Assembly: GCF_900497805.2 (NCBI RefSeq) | Contig: NW_020954550.1 | Coordinates: 32,965,479 to 33,029,478 of the forward strand | DNA: 64,000 nt | Direction: 5' to 3' | Source of the DNA: Vombatus ursinus | Taxonomy: Eukaryota > Chordata > Mammalia > Diprotodontia > Vombatidae | In this document: positions 32,201 to 41,145 of the stretch, piece after piece | Layout of the letters: each line of letters begins with the position of its first letter | Numbering within the stretch: position 1 is the stretch's first letter | Made by a program: the position numbers and the translations under genes | Notes under the pieces: model-generated | What the model was told of the DNA's origin: nothing | The model's input: the letters and a program-made list of their open reading frames with translations, nothing else | Databases searched by the model: none

Positions 32201-32589
32201 ATAAACAGAAAACTATCAGACATTTGAGACAAAAGTCAGAGTATCTAGTGTCATGGAACCCAGAAGTCAGGGAGAAAGTGATCATGTGGCAGTGAGGAGA
32301 ACTAAGGTAAAGATAAGGCTATTGGAGACAGCCAGAATCATTGGTCACTTATAGAAAGCAGTATCAGGCATGATGAAAGAAGGGGGAAAGGAGCAAAAAG
32401 AAGAGAAATCTGATTATAGAGAGCTGAGGAGAGAATGGATAGTCCTGAAGCGAAGGAAGTAAATGTAAACTATTTGTTTGGGGACTTTACCAATGAAGGA
32501 GAAAAAAAGAGGCACTATAGAGTTAAGCAAACTCCTTTTTTTTTCAAGATGGGGAGATGCTCTGCATATTTGAAAGCAGAGGGAATAAA

Positions 32590-32850
32590 AACGTCATTGA
32601 AAGACCTTGGAACTCATCATTGAAATGATCAATGCTGACTCCAAAGGAATAATAATGAAATCTACCTCCCTCCTCTTGGCATAGAGGTGATAGATTATGG
32701 ATGTGGAATAAGGTATATATTGTTAGCTGTGGCCAACACATAGATTTGTTTTACTAATTATACTGCTTCACTATAGATGAGTATTACGTGGTGGGAAATA
32801 TCCTTGGGAACAGACATTGATATAAAAAATTAATAAAATTTATCTAGGAA
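32590..32850 (+). mobile_element. L1 3' UTR fragment
   Basis: 'ctacctccctcctcttggca', 'agaggtgatagattatggat' and 'agatttgttttactaattat' parallel 12825-12930 in the twin-primed L1. Confidence 0.6.
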
Positions 32851-32859
32851 AAAAGAAAG

Positions 32860-33565
32860 AAAAGGAGAAGGAGAAACTAGTGGAGAGTTAGAAATTGAAA
32901 ATTATGCAGAGGAGAGAAATTCTGAGCATAAAACCAATGTACGTTGTCACTACAAGATTATATTACCTTCAAAAGGTAACAGTAAAATTATCGATAGTCT
33001 CTGTGGGAAAAGCTATTGACTGATGTTCAAGAGCAAGCTTCCTCAAGAGTTAAGTAGGAATGGGGCCTAGAACACAGTTGTAGTAAAACTTAAAGCACCA
33101 AATAAATGTATACTGTTACCATTGTCATTTCTTTCTGACCTTTTCCTTGTGTCAGTTCCCCCTCTAACCACAACTTGGGAAAGACAGTTGCAACAAAATA
33201 CAGACTGGGAATACCAATTCTGTAAATCCCCAGAGACTTGCCCTGGTTATTTAATACATTCTGGGGAGTTATGAGGGTGTCTTTCAAGCCATTATGAAAA
33301 TATATGCTGAAAGTAAATCCATCTCTTTCCCTGGAAGATAGCAATCCTTGACATCTCATATAGCCATGGAGAATTGTGAGAGGATAAGGGGGAGTTCACT
33401 GTATAGGATTTTGGTAAAGTTGCTTTCACATAGAGAATCAAGTTAAATTCCTTTCAGGTAATCTCTCAGTTAAACACAATGGTTTTCTTAAGCAAAATCT
33501 TTGAAAATGCAGCTCAGTGGAACAACTTGGAGTTATTTGATTTTCTTAAGATAACCTTAAAAAAC
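32860..33565. other. no recognised feature apart from a MIR-like tail scrap
   Basis: 33060-33125 ('cttaaagcaccaaataaatg') is MIR/L2-tail-like. The remainder is unique-looking. Confidence 0.3.
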
Positions 33566-33645
33566 AGGAGTGAGAGAGACAGAGACACAGACAGACAGAC
33601 AGACAGAGACAGAGAGAGAAACAGAGAGACAGAGAGTGAGAATGC
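33566..33645. repeat. (GACA)n / (GAGA)n microsatellite
   Basis: 'acagacagacagacagacag' with GAGA units. The ORF through it is artefactual. Confidence 0.92.
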
Positions 33646-33811
33646 AACTTCCCATGGGAAAATGCTAAAATGTTCAAGTATTTCAAAAACTTTATATTCA
33701 GATGTCTAGTCTTAATCCCCCCTATGCTTTAAGTATTTAAGTATTCTCTTTAATGTCTTTCCATGTGAACAAAACAGCTTGCCACCACCTTTTAGAGTAA
33801 TATTTGACACA

Positions 33812-33970
33812 TTTCAATTCAATTTGATTCAGTTCAATCAACAATTATTAAACATTGATTTCATGCAGAGGACTCCACCAGGCATTAGAGATATTGAGGA
33901 AAGCTGAAATATGGCACAGTTCCTACCCTCAACAAATTTACTATATATTTGAGTGATGAAACATATACAA
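33812..33970 (-). mobile_element. L2 3' end
   Basis: 'ttcaattcaatttgattcag', 'caattattaaacattgattt' and 'gttcctaccctcaacaaatt'. Confidence 0.6.
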
Positions 33971-33994
33971 TAACCATAATAAGGATTAGTAAAG

Positions 33995-34090
33995 GGATGG
34001 GAACTAGAACTGTGATTCCATTGGTGTAGGGAGCTCCAAATGAGGAACTTTTTTTTTTTTAACCTATGCATGTTGGCACCTTCACACAGG
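33995..34090 (-). mobile_element. CORE-SINE fourth-tail fragment
   Basis: 'ctgtgattccattggtgtag', 'ggagctccaaatgaggaact' and 'gcatgttggcacc'. Core missing. Confidence 0.5.
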
Positions 34091-34189
34091 CAGCATATGT
34101 CAGAGGGGTGCCTTTAACCCGTGGATCTTAACATCATATGATTCCCACTCCTTAATAGGTTTTCCTGTTCTCTTCTATCTGTATTTCAA

Positions 34190-34450
34190 AGTTCTGAATC
34201 AGTTCTCTTTTATCTTTTGGAATATCATATTCCTAGATCTTCCCTAGTTTTTAGTAGAAGTTGCCAAGTCTTATGTGATGCTAACTGGAGTTCTTTGGTG
34301 CTTCAACTTCTTTTTGCATGCTTTTCTTTGACATAGGAGCTCTGAACTTTGGCTATGACATTCCTGGGATTTTTTCCTTTTGAGGTTTCTTTCAGAAGAT
34401 GATTTTTGGATTCTTTCTATCTTTACTTTGCCATGGTATCCTGGAAGTTG
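34190..34450 (-). mobile_element. L1/HAL1 ORF1 fragment, old
   Basis: 'gctctgaactttggctatga', 'cattcctgggattttttcct' and 'ggtttctttcagaagatgat' align to 37155-37250 within the intact ORF1 (RRM to C-terminal-domain region) at clearly lower identity. Confidence 0.75.
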
Positions 34451-34539
34451 GCACTGTCAACTCTGAAAACAAATGACCAAAGAGTCACAGAGGTTATGCA
34501 ACCACTGTTAACTCTGAAACATAAAATAAAATAAAAACA

Positions 34540-35340
34540 AAATCAAACCAAATTGCTAAAAGTGGTCAAAAGCAAAAAGTTTTCTTTATTCTGTTGGAGG
34601 AGGGAAACTACACACATATGCCAGGGCCTCCTTTGATACAGAGGAGACTTGCTTTAGTGTGGGCAAATCTTAATACATATACTAGTGGCTATGCAGTGAG
34701 CTGTAGCCCTGATAATGAAGGGTAACAGCAACAATGAGGCAAGTTGGATTCATCACAGGACTTCATGATGGAACATGGGTACTGCATGTGCTTTTCTGAG
34801 CTCAGAGATCACATGGTGTTGGTGTGAAACCAATCTGGGATTTTGCTGTGGCTAAGATCATCCAGAGGATGAGTACAGAGCATTGTTGTTATGTCAGGCT
34901 CAGGGTACAGCTTGCTTGCTGGGCCTTAGCTCTGGAAAGCAGGGTGTTTTCTAATAGTAAAAGAGAGGAATAAAAAGAGAATGGTGGTTTGGCATGGGAA
35001 TCCTGACAACTCTATATGTTAGTAACAGAGGTTTTTCTTTCATAATCAATGGGGGCATGAGAAAGAGAAGAGATAGATTTTTGTGGATTGAAAAAAAAAT
35101 TAGTTTAAAAGGATTGTTGTTATGCCAGGCTCAGGACACAGCTTGCTTGCTGGGCCTTAGCTCTGGAAAACAGAGGAGTAAAAAGAGAAGAGTGGTCTTG
35201 ACATGGGATCCTGATAACACCAAGGGAAGAATTACTCTCCATTATAGAATTTGAGTCACTAGAGTCAAAATAACTGCTTCTGCTGATTGTATTATGGTTG
35301 TACATCGTAAAGAGGAACGCAATGTGGGTCACATAGCTAT
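34540..35340. other. unidentified block with about 100-bp direct repeat; possible LTR fossil
   Basis: About 105-130 bases from 34882 recur at 35113-35218 (the first about 60 bases differ at about four sites; the first copy has about 20 extra bases). No retroviral coding sequence is visible, so an LTR origin is only a suggestion. Confidence 0.35.
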
Positions 35341-35365
35341 TTAAATCTTCTTGTGGTCACAAAAT

Positions 35366-35608
35366 AGGCAGCTAGGTAGCACTATGGATAGAGCACTGGG
35401 GTCAGGAAGATCTGAGTTCAAATCTGGCCCCAAATACTTCCTGTGTGACTCTGGGCAAGTCATTTAACCCTGTTTGCCTCAGTTTCCTCATCTGTCAAAT
35501 GAATTGGAGAAAGAAATGGCACACCACTCCAGTATCTTTGCCAAGAAAATTCCAAATAGGGTCATAAAGTTGGACACAACTAAAATGAATGGACAACAAC
35601 AAAAAAGT
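35366..35608 (+). mobile_element. CORE-SINE, Mar1 type
   Basis: 'aggcagctaggtagcactat', 'cctgtgtgactctgggcaag', 'cctcagtttcctcatctgtc', 'cactccagtatctttgccaa', 'aaagttggacacaactaaaa' and a CAA-rich end. Full length. Confidence 0.92.
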
Positions 35609-35740
35609 AGCATGTACATCTGCAATAGATTGTACAGATGGACAATGAGTTTGGCCCAGAGATGTATAGTAGAAAAACAGCAAGGTTGGATTGTATTTGG
35701 GAAATTCCAAAGCTCCCTTATCCCTAGCTTGCCATAAAAA

Positions 35741-35755
35741 CAAAGCCTCATTTTT
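35741..35755. repeat. target-site duplication, left copy (HAL1-like element)
   Basis: CAAAGCCTCATTTTT, identical to 38686-38700. The terminal T run merges with the element's A tail (on the minus strand). Confidence 0.9.
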
Positions 35756-36370
35756 TTAATTAATAAATTTATTCATTTTTAGTTTTAAACATTTACTTCC
35801 ATAAGATTTTGAGTTCCAAATTTTCACTCCATCTCACCCCTTCCCCATCCCAAGATGGCATACATTCTGAATACTCCTTCCCCTAGTCTGCCTTTCCTTC
35901 TGTTTCTTTCCCCTTTCTCTTATCCCCTTCCCCTTCCATTTTCCTGTAGGGCAAGATAGATTTCTGTAACCCATTTCCTGTATTTCTTATTTCCCAGCTG
36001 CATGTGAAAACTTTTTTTTAAACATGTATTTTTAAAACTTTGGGTTCCAAATTTTCTCCCTTCCTCCCTCCCCACCCACCCTCATTGAAAAGACAAGCAA
36101 CTCAATATAGGCTATACATGTGCAGTTTTGTAAACCACTTCCATAGTAGACATGCTGTGAAAAACTAACTCTATTTCCCTTAATCCTATCCCACTCCCCC
36201 ATTTATTCTATTCTTTCTTTTGATCCTGTCCCTCCTCAGAAGTATTTGCTTCTTATTACCCCCTTTCCCAATCTGCCCTCCTCTTTATCATCCCTTTACT
36301 CTCTTGTCCCCTTCCCCTCCTATTTTCCTGTAGGGTAAGACAGATTTCCATACCCAATTGAGTGTGTATG
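35756..36370 (-). repeat. duplicated 3'-end module within the HAL1-like 3' UTR
   Basis: Two related L1-type tails in tandem. Plus-strand 'ttttcctgtagggcaagata' (35941) matches 36321 ('ttttcctgtagggtaagaca'), and 'tttgagttccaaattttcac' (35808) matches 36041 ('tttgggttccaaattttctc'). The upstream unit ends in its own A run (36010-36020 region). Confidence 0.7.
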
Positions 36371-36591
36371 TTATTCCCTCCTTAAGTCAAATCCTATGAG
36401 AATAAGATTCACTCATTCCCTCTCACCGTCCCCTATTTCCTCTCCACTGTAAGAGCCTTTTCTTTTCTGTTTTTTTTTTGTGTGAGATAATTTACCCCAT
36501 TCTACCTCTCCCTTCCTCCTTCTCCTAAATCCTCTCTCACTCCTTAATTTTATTCTCCAGATATGACCCCTTCATCTTTAACTCACCCTGT

Positions 36592-36595
36592 GCCC

Positions 36596-36649
<54 letters not shown>

Positions 36650-36659
36650 NNNNNNNNNN

Positions 36660-36706
<47 letters not shown>

Positions 36707-36718
36707 ATACATACATAC
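36592..36718. repeat. (TCTA)n microsatellite with assembly gap
   Basis: Pure tetranucleotide on both sides of ten Ns (36650-36659), then a short (CATA)n. Lies in the HAL1-like 3' UTR, so the length may differ between individuals. Confidence 0.97.
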
Positions 36719-36934
36719 ATATAATTTTTTCCCTCCAACTACCCTAATACTGACAAAGGTCTCATGAGTTACAATATCATCTTTCCATGCAGGAATGAAA
36801 ACAGTTCAACCTTAATAAGTCTCTTATGATTTCTCTTTCCTGTTTACCTCTTCATGTTCCACTTGAGTCTTGTATTGGAAAGTCAAATTTTCTATTCAGC
36901 TCTGGTCTTTTCATCAAGAATGTTTGAAAGTCCT

Positions 36935-37918
36935 CTATTTCACTGAATGATCATTTTTCCCCTGAAGAATTATACTCAGTTTTGCTGGGTAGGTGATTCT
37001 TGGTTGTAATCCTATCTCATTTGCCCTCTGGAATATATTCCATGCCCTGCAGTCCCTTAATGTAGAAGCTGCTAATTCTTGTGTTATCCTGATTGTGTTT
37101 CCACAATACTTGAATTGTTTCTTTCTGGCTGCTTGTGATATTTTCTCCTTGACCTGGGAACTCTGGAATTTGGCTACAATATTCCTAGGAGTTTTCCTTT
37201 GGGGATCTCTTTCAGGAGGAGATTGGTGGATTCTTTCAATTTCTATTTTGCCCTCTGGTCTTAAAATATCAGGGCAGTTTTCCTTGATCATTTCTTGAAA
37301 GATGATGTCTAGGCTCTTTTTTTGATCATGGTTTTCAGATAGTCCAATAATTTTTAAATTCTCTCTCTTGGATCTATTTTCCAGGTCAGTTATTTTTCCA
37401 ATGAGATATTTCACATTGTTTTCTAATTTTTCATTCTTTTGGATTTGTTTTACAGTGTCTTGATTTCTCATAAAGTCACTAGCTTCCAATTGCTCTATTC
37501 TAATTTTTAAGGAAGTATTTTCTTCAGTAATCTTTTGGACTTCCTTTTCCATTTGTCCAATTTTGCTTTTTAGGGCATTCTTCTCCTCATTGGCTTTTTG
37601 GACCTCTTTTGCCATTTGGGTTAGGCTATTTTTAAAGGTGTTATTTTCTTCAGTATTTTTTTGGGTCTCTTTTAGCAAGCTATTGACTTGTTTTTCATGA
37701 TTTTCTTGCATCACTCTCAGTTTTTCCTCTACTTCTCTTACTTGCTTCTCAAAATCCCTTTTGAGCTCTTCCATGGCCTGGGACTGATTCATATTTTTCT
37801 TGGAGGCTTTGGATGTAGGAGTTTTGACTTTGTTTTCTTCTTCTGGTTGTATGTTTTGATCTTCTTTGTCACCAAAGTAAGATAATATAGTCTGACTCTT
37901 TTTGTGCTGCTTGATCAT
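36935..37918 (-). CDS. L1-type ORF1 protein of the HAL1-like element
   Basis: An RNA-binding nucleic-acid chaperone in L1: it trimerises through a coiled coil and packages the element RNA. The 327-residue ORF has a basic N-terminus, a long coiled coil (about 48-178, with EKQVREVEEKLR and repeated EENxxLK heptads), an RRM beginning LENRSKRENLKIIGL (179-193) followed by ENCPD and RKTPRNIVAKF, and a C-terminal domain VKEKISQAARKKQFKYCGNTIRITQELAASTL...QPRITYPAKLSII (256-317). These align in order with human L1 ORF1p. Human ORF1p is 338 residues. The expected last about 31 codons (EIEDFQTFLMKRPELNRKF...) lie in a neighbouring frame at 36852-36947, so a single-base-scale shift replaces the C-terminal tail by HSVK. 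The ATG at 37916-37918 opens the frame. Not a host gene. Confidence 0.9.
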   Translation of the reverse strand: MIKQHKKSQTILSYFGDKEDQNIQPEEENKVKTPTSKASKKNMNQSQAMEELKRDFEKQVREVEEKLRVMQENHEKQVNSLLKETQKNTEENNTFKNSLTQMAKEVQKANEEKNALKSKIGQMEKEVQKITEENTSLKIRIEQLEASDFMRNQDTVKQIQKNEKLENNVKYLIGKITDLENRSKRENLKIIGLSENHDQKKSLDIIFQEMIKENCPDILRPEGKIEIERIHQSPPERDPQRKTPRNIVAKFQSSQVKEKISQAARKKQFKYCGNTIRITQELAASTLRDCRAWNIFQRANEIGLQPRITYPAKLSIILQGKNDHSVK

Positions 37919-38685
37919 GATCCTGGAAAATTACTTGAGTTTTCAAATCTTTGTTAAGGTAAGTGTCTGCTTCCAATGTGGAAAGTGTACTGCCCCAAGC
38001 TTTGGGGGTTTGTACAGCTGTTTTCAGAGATACTTTTAGGGACCTGTAAATTTTCAGTTCTTCCAAGGTGCTATGATAAGGGGCGAGGTGTTTTCTCTCC
38101 ACTGCCACAACAAGCTCCACCACGCCAGTGATCCTCCTCGCCCCGGGACCGCCCCTCAGAATTGTGACCCAGATCCAAGCACAGGCAAAGCAAGAGATTC
38201 CTGCCTCAGCACTGGCAAAGAGATCCTTGCAATCCCCCTCTGATCAGCCACTTGATTCCCCCTCAGTCTGTGGGCCAGAAGCTCAGGAAACAGCCGCTGC
38301 CCTGGGGGTGGCTGAGACCTAGCTTCTTCTCTCACTGCAGTCACATACTTTTCCCACTGACCTTCCAAGTTGTCTTTGGTGTTCGTGGGTTGAGAAGTCT
38401 GGAAACTGCCACAGCTGCCCACGATTCAGTCCTCTGAGACCTGCTCCAGAGTTGCTGCAGCCTGCGTGCCCATGCCCAACTGCGCTCCTCTCCTGCCCAA
38501 CGCAATATACCTTTTTGATCAGCCATCCAGGTTGTCTTGGGCTGGAAATTTGTTTTACTCTGTTTTTTTGTGGGTTCTGCTGATTTAGAATTTGTTTAGA
38601 GTCATTTTTTATTGGTATTTGGAGGGGTTTGAGGGAGAACTCAAGCAAGTCACTGCTTTCCCTCCACCATCTTGGCTCTGCCTCC
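37919..38685 (-). promoter_or_regulatory. 5' UTR / presumed internal promoter of the HAL1-like element
   Basis: About 770 bases, GC-richer than its surroundings and with several CpGs (for example 38098-38152). GCCAAGATGGTGG, 10 bases from the element start, resembles the YY1 site of human L1, which there positions transcription initiation. Promoter function is inferred from position and that similarity. Confidence 0.5.
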
Positions 38686-38700
38686 CAAAGCCTCATTTTT
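38686..38700. repeat. target-site duplication, right copy
   Basis: CAAAGCCTCATTTTT, identical to 35741-35755. Confidence 0.9.
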
Positions 38701-38739
38701 AAAAAATGCTAACATTCTACCATTGTTGTTATATCCAGA

Positions 38740-39140
38740 TATGACACATAACTGTCTCTGAAGAATTAGAAATGAGAATCACAGAGTAGGCAAAGGAGAA
38801 GAATATGATAGATGTGAGTGGGCTGCTGCAGATAACCAACAAGGAATTCAAAGAACAGTAGTGAAAGATGTCATTAAAGAATTTCATAATGGGAAGAGAA
38901 GACGGCCTGGTTACCTGACAAGAGTGAAAAATAACAGGTAGAAAACCAGGATGTTCTACTGATCCCTTTACAATATAAAGAAAAGCAAGGAAGCCCTCCA
39001 GAACATTGAGTGACCCCTCTATGGCAAACTTATGGTTGGTCATGGACAAGAGTTATACAAGTTAAGTGGGTAAGGATAAATTGATTTTCATTGTTGGAGA
39101 GAAATCCCAAACTGATGAAGTCATGGAACCGTTTGAGTAT
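38740..39140 (+). mobile_element. RTE-type LINE, ORF C-terminal fragment
   Basis: Broken translation in the plus strand retains LLQITNKEF, then KEFHNGKRRRPGYLTRVKNNR-like and NIKKSKEALQ-like text, matching the RTE/BovB C-terminal pattern (L..ITNEEL..., RRWAGHVARMKDNRW, NIKRxxGRPP). Several stops. Lies just beyond the HAL1-like insertion. Confidence 0.55.
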
Positions 39141-39392
39141 TTGAGTAGGCCATTCAACATATAGTCTGGGAACCAGTTTATATCTGAGGAATCTGAAGGA
39201 GTAGAAACAGACATGAAAATGGGAGACAATAAATTGGTTTTCCCAAAGATTTCCTTTTACTCTATGCCCCTGTAATAGAACCACACTCACATTTTTCTTC
39301 CCCTTTTCTAAAGTTGGATTTAGTACCCTCACCAATTGTCACATCAATTATAATAATTAATTTATGTAAATTATTTGTTATCATTCACTAAG
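39141..39392. other. no recognised feature
   Basis: Unique-looking sequence. Confidence 0.3.
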
Positions 39393-39640
39393 GAGAGGCA
39401 GTGCCATGTTGTGGTTGCAGTGGATGGAGCTGTTCTTGGAGTCCAAAAGACCTGGGTCCAACCCTATAGACATACTGACTCTGTGGCCTTAGGCAAATAG
39501 CTCCCCTCTTAGTGGCCCAGGAAACTCTTTCAGACTTTAAGTTATAGAGTAAGTGCTAACTTGTACCAAAAGAGGGAATTTTCTTACCAAGAATTCCCTA
39601 TACTGATGAAATTCCAAGTCCAGTCTCATCCATCCTATCT
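39393..39640 (+). mobile_element. CORE-SINE with fourth tail, sense copy
   Basis: Head 'gagaggcagtgccatgttgt', 'agtccaaaagacctgggtcc', core 'actctgtggccttaggcaaa', then tail 'aaaagagggaattttcttac', 'caagaattccctatactgat' and 'gaaattccaagtcc'. The most complete copy with this tail here. Confidence 0.65.
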
Positions 39641-40169
39641 GCCAATGTTCTCCTAGGCTGCCTCCTTTTGGGTATAGATGACTTTAGGTTCATTAAGGCT
39701 ATGACACTGAAGCACATACTTTTCTTGTCCAGTTGAAAAGGCCTCGTGCATAAGCCTAATGACAGACTGTGTCACTGTCATCCCGTAGGACCAGCCTAGA
39801 CAAACTTAAAGAAGCTCTCTACCCAAAGGTTAGCCACCACAGGGCATATTTTTATGGCCAAAGTAACTCATTTACTAAGTTGGAGAGGGGGAAGGAGCAC
39901 TCACACTGAAGAAATTACAAATGTTTCAAATGTGTTAAATTTTCATTTGTGTTGACTCTACAATTACAAAGCTCCTTCTCTTTTTCCTCTTCCTCTTCCT
40001 CCTCTTCCTCCTCTTCTTCTCCTTCTGTCCACATGAGAAGCCATACCCTTACATGTGGGTGTTTTGTCCAAAGGAATATAAATTTTGATTGTTTATGCTT
40101 CACAAGGTATCTTGGGGTTTGGGGGTTAGATTTTTTTTCTCTTTCCTACTTATTTATGCTATCACTGTT
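39641..40169. other. unique-looking, with pyrimidine repeat
   Basis: No family recognised. A (TTCCTC)n-like tract at 39966-40028 ('ttcctcttcctcctcttcct') makes spurious poly-Ser and poly-Glu ORFs. Confidence 0.4.
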
Positions 40170-40380
40170 CTTTTAAAAAAGCTGGCACAATTGGCTCAGA
40201 TTCTTATAATCTAGCCACAGCTCAGATTCCTAAAATCTAGCCACTGCTTAGATTCTTAAAATCTAGCTAACAGCTTACTAATGTTCAGACTCCTTAACAG
40301 TCTGCCCAATGTGATGGATGTTCTAATAAACCTTGTCTTTGGCTGAAAAAAAAATGGTAAGTGGGTAACTCTTTCGTCTC
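40170..40380 (+). other. possible solo LTR fossil with internal tandem repeat
   Basis: About three tandem about 28-bp units (40195-40280, 'cagattcttataatctagcc'), then 'ctaataaaccttgtctttgg'. The layout is LTR-like, but no retroviral coding region is seen. Confidence 0.3.
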
Positions 40381-40932
40381 ATGTAGTTTTCACTTATGAT
40401 TTCTTCAAAGATAGCTCTGAAAAACCAGGCTTTGATAAAGCCCAATGGAATTCAAATGGAGCCTTTAAACCCAAATCACTCTGGCTCTGACTGCTTGGCC
40501 AATAATAGATCCTAGCCCAAATCTCCCTTGTTTGAGTTTTGATGGCTCAGAGTGAACGTTGTAAATAGCAATTGTTTCTATTCTGGCCAGAAACTCTGAG
40601 GGTCCTCCCCTCCTAGATTGATTCTTTTGTGAAAGTAAACTAGGCCATCTTTTGCCTTATCCTTTAATTACTGGTTGAGTGTCACCTCAGACAAATTGAG
40701 ACCTGGGAAAGACTTTTGCTTAAAAAGGCCAAGTCTCCCATTGCATCTGGAGCCATTACCAGTCCTCCTGATCTGTGTCTTGCCACTGGACTCTGATGAC
40801 TCTGGAGGCTGATGTGAGGCTGATGCCCTTGCACAGCTCTGCCTCACTCAAATCCAATTCACTTGCAAGTCAAGACATCACCCTCCTGACATCATTGGTC
40901 CTCTTTGAGAACAAAGGAAAAACAACAGGTAC
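40381..40932 (+). mobile_element. RTE-like repeat, near-complete nonautonomous unit
   Basis: 'gatttcttcaaagatagctc', 'gataaagcccaatggaattc', 'gattgattcttttgtgaaag', 'ctgcctcactcaaatccaat' and 'catcattggtcctctttgag', ending 'gaaaaacaac'. The 3' 170 bases match 24375-24545 in reverse. RTE assignment by the CAA-rich terminus is inference. Confidence 0.6.
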
Positions 40933-40934
40933 AA

Positions 40935-41145
40935 AGCACATGAGATACATTAGCACCTTGAGTCCTCAGAAGAACCCTTTGAAATAGGTAGTAACAAAGA
41001 TTACTATCTTGATCTTATAGATGAGGCAAGTGATGTTCAGAGAGGTTAATTGTCTTGTTTCAGATTATATAGCAAAAAGCTGGGAGATTCAAACCAAGTT
41101 CCTGTTATTTTTTCCAGTGCCTTTTTGTTATACCAAATATCGGCT
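40935..41145 (-). mobile_element. MIR-type SINE
   Basis: 'gatcttatagatgaggcaag', 'agcaaaaagctgggagattc', 'caaaccaagttcctgttatt'. Confidence 0.6.

Larger units (their letters stand above)
35756..38685 (-). mobile_element. full-length half-L1 (HAL1-like) retrotransposon
   Basis: Reading the minus strand: the start GGAGGCAGAGCCAAGATGG resembles the placental L1 5' end, including the YY1-type CAAGATGG core (38664-38676). Then come a CpG-bearing 5' UTR to 37919, ORF1 (36935-37918), a purine-rich 3' UTR and a short A tail at 35756. There is no ORF2: endonuclease and reverse transcriptase are absent, and ORF1 runs straight into the 3' UTR. A second fragment (59305-60050) shows the same ORF1-to-3' UTR junction, so the layout is a family trait, not a private deletion. 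The 15-bp target duplication is exact. A (TCTA)n array with a 10-N gap lies in the 3' UTR. Confidence 0.87.

Noticed and set aside
36592-36718. Regularly spaced short repeat considered as a CRISPR-like array
   Set aside because: It is a plain (TCTA)n microsatellite with no spacers, in a mammalian genome.
38319-38696. 125-codon minus ORF at the HAL1-like 5' end
   Set aside because: It is in the 5' UTR upstream of ORF1, matches no L1 protein, and such UTRs often hold chance ORFs because they are GC-richer.
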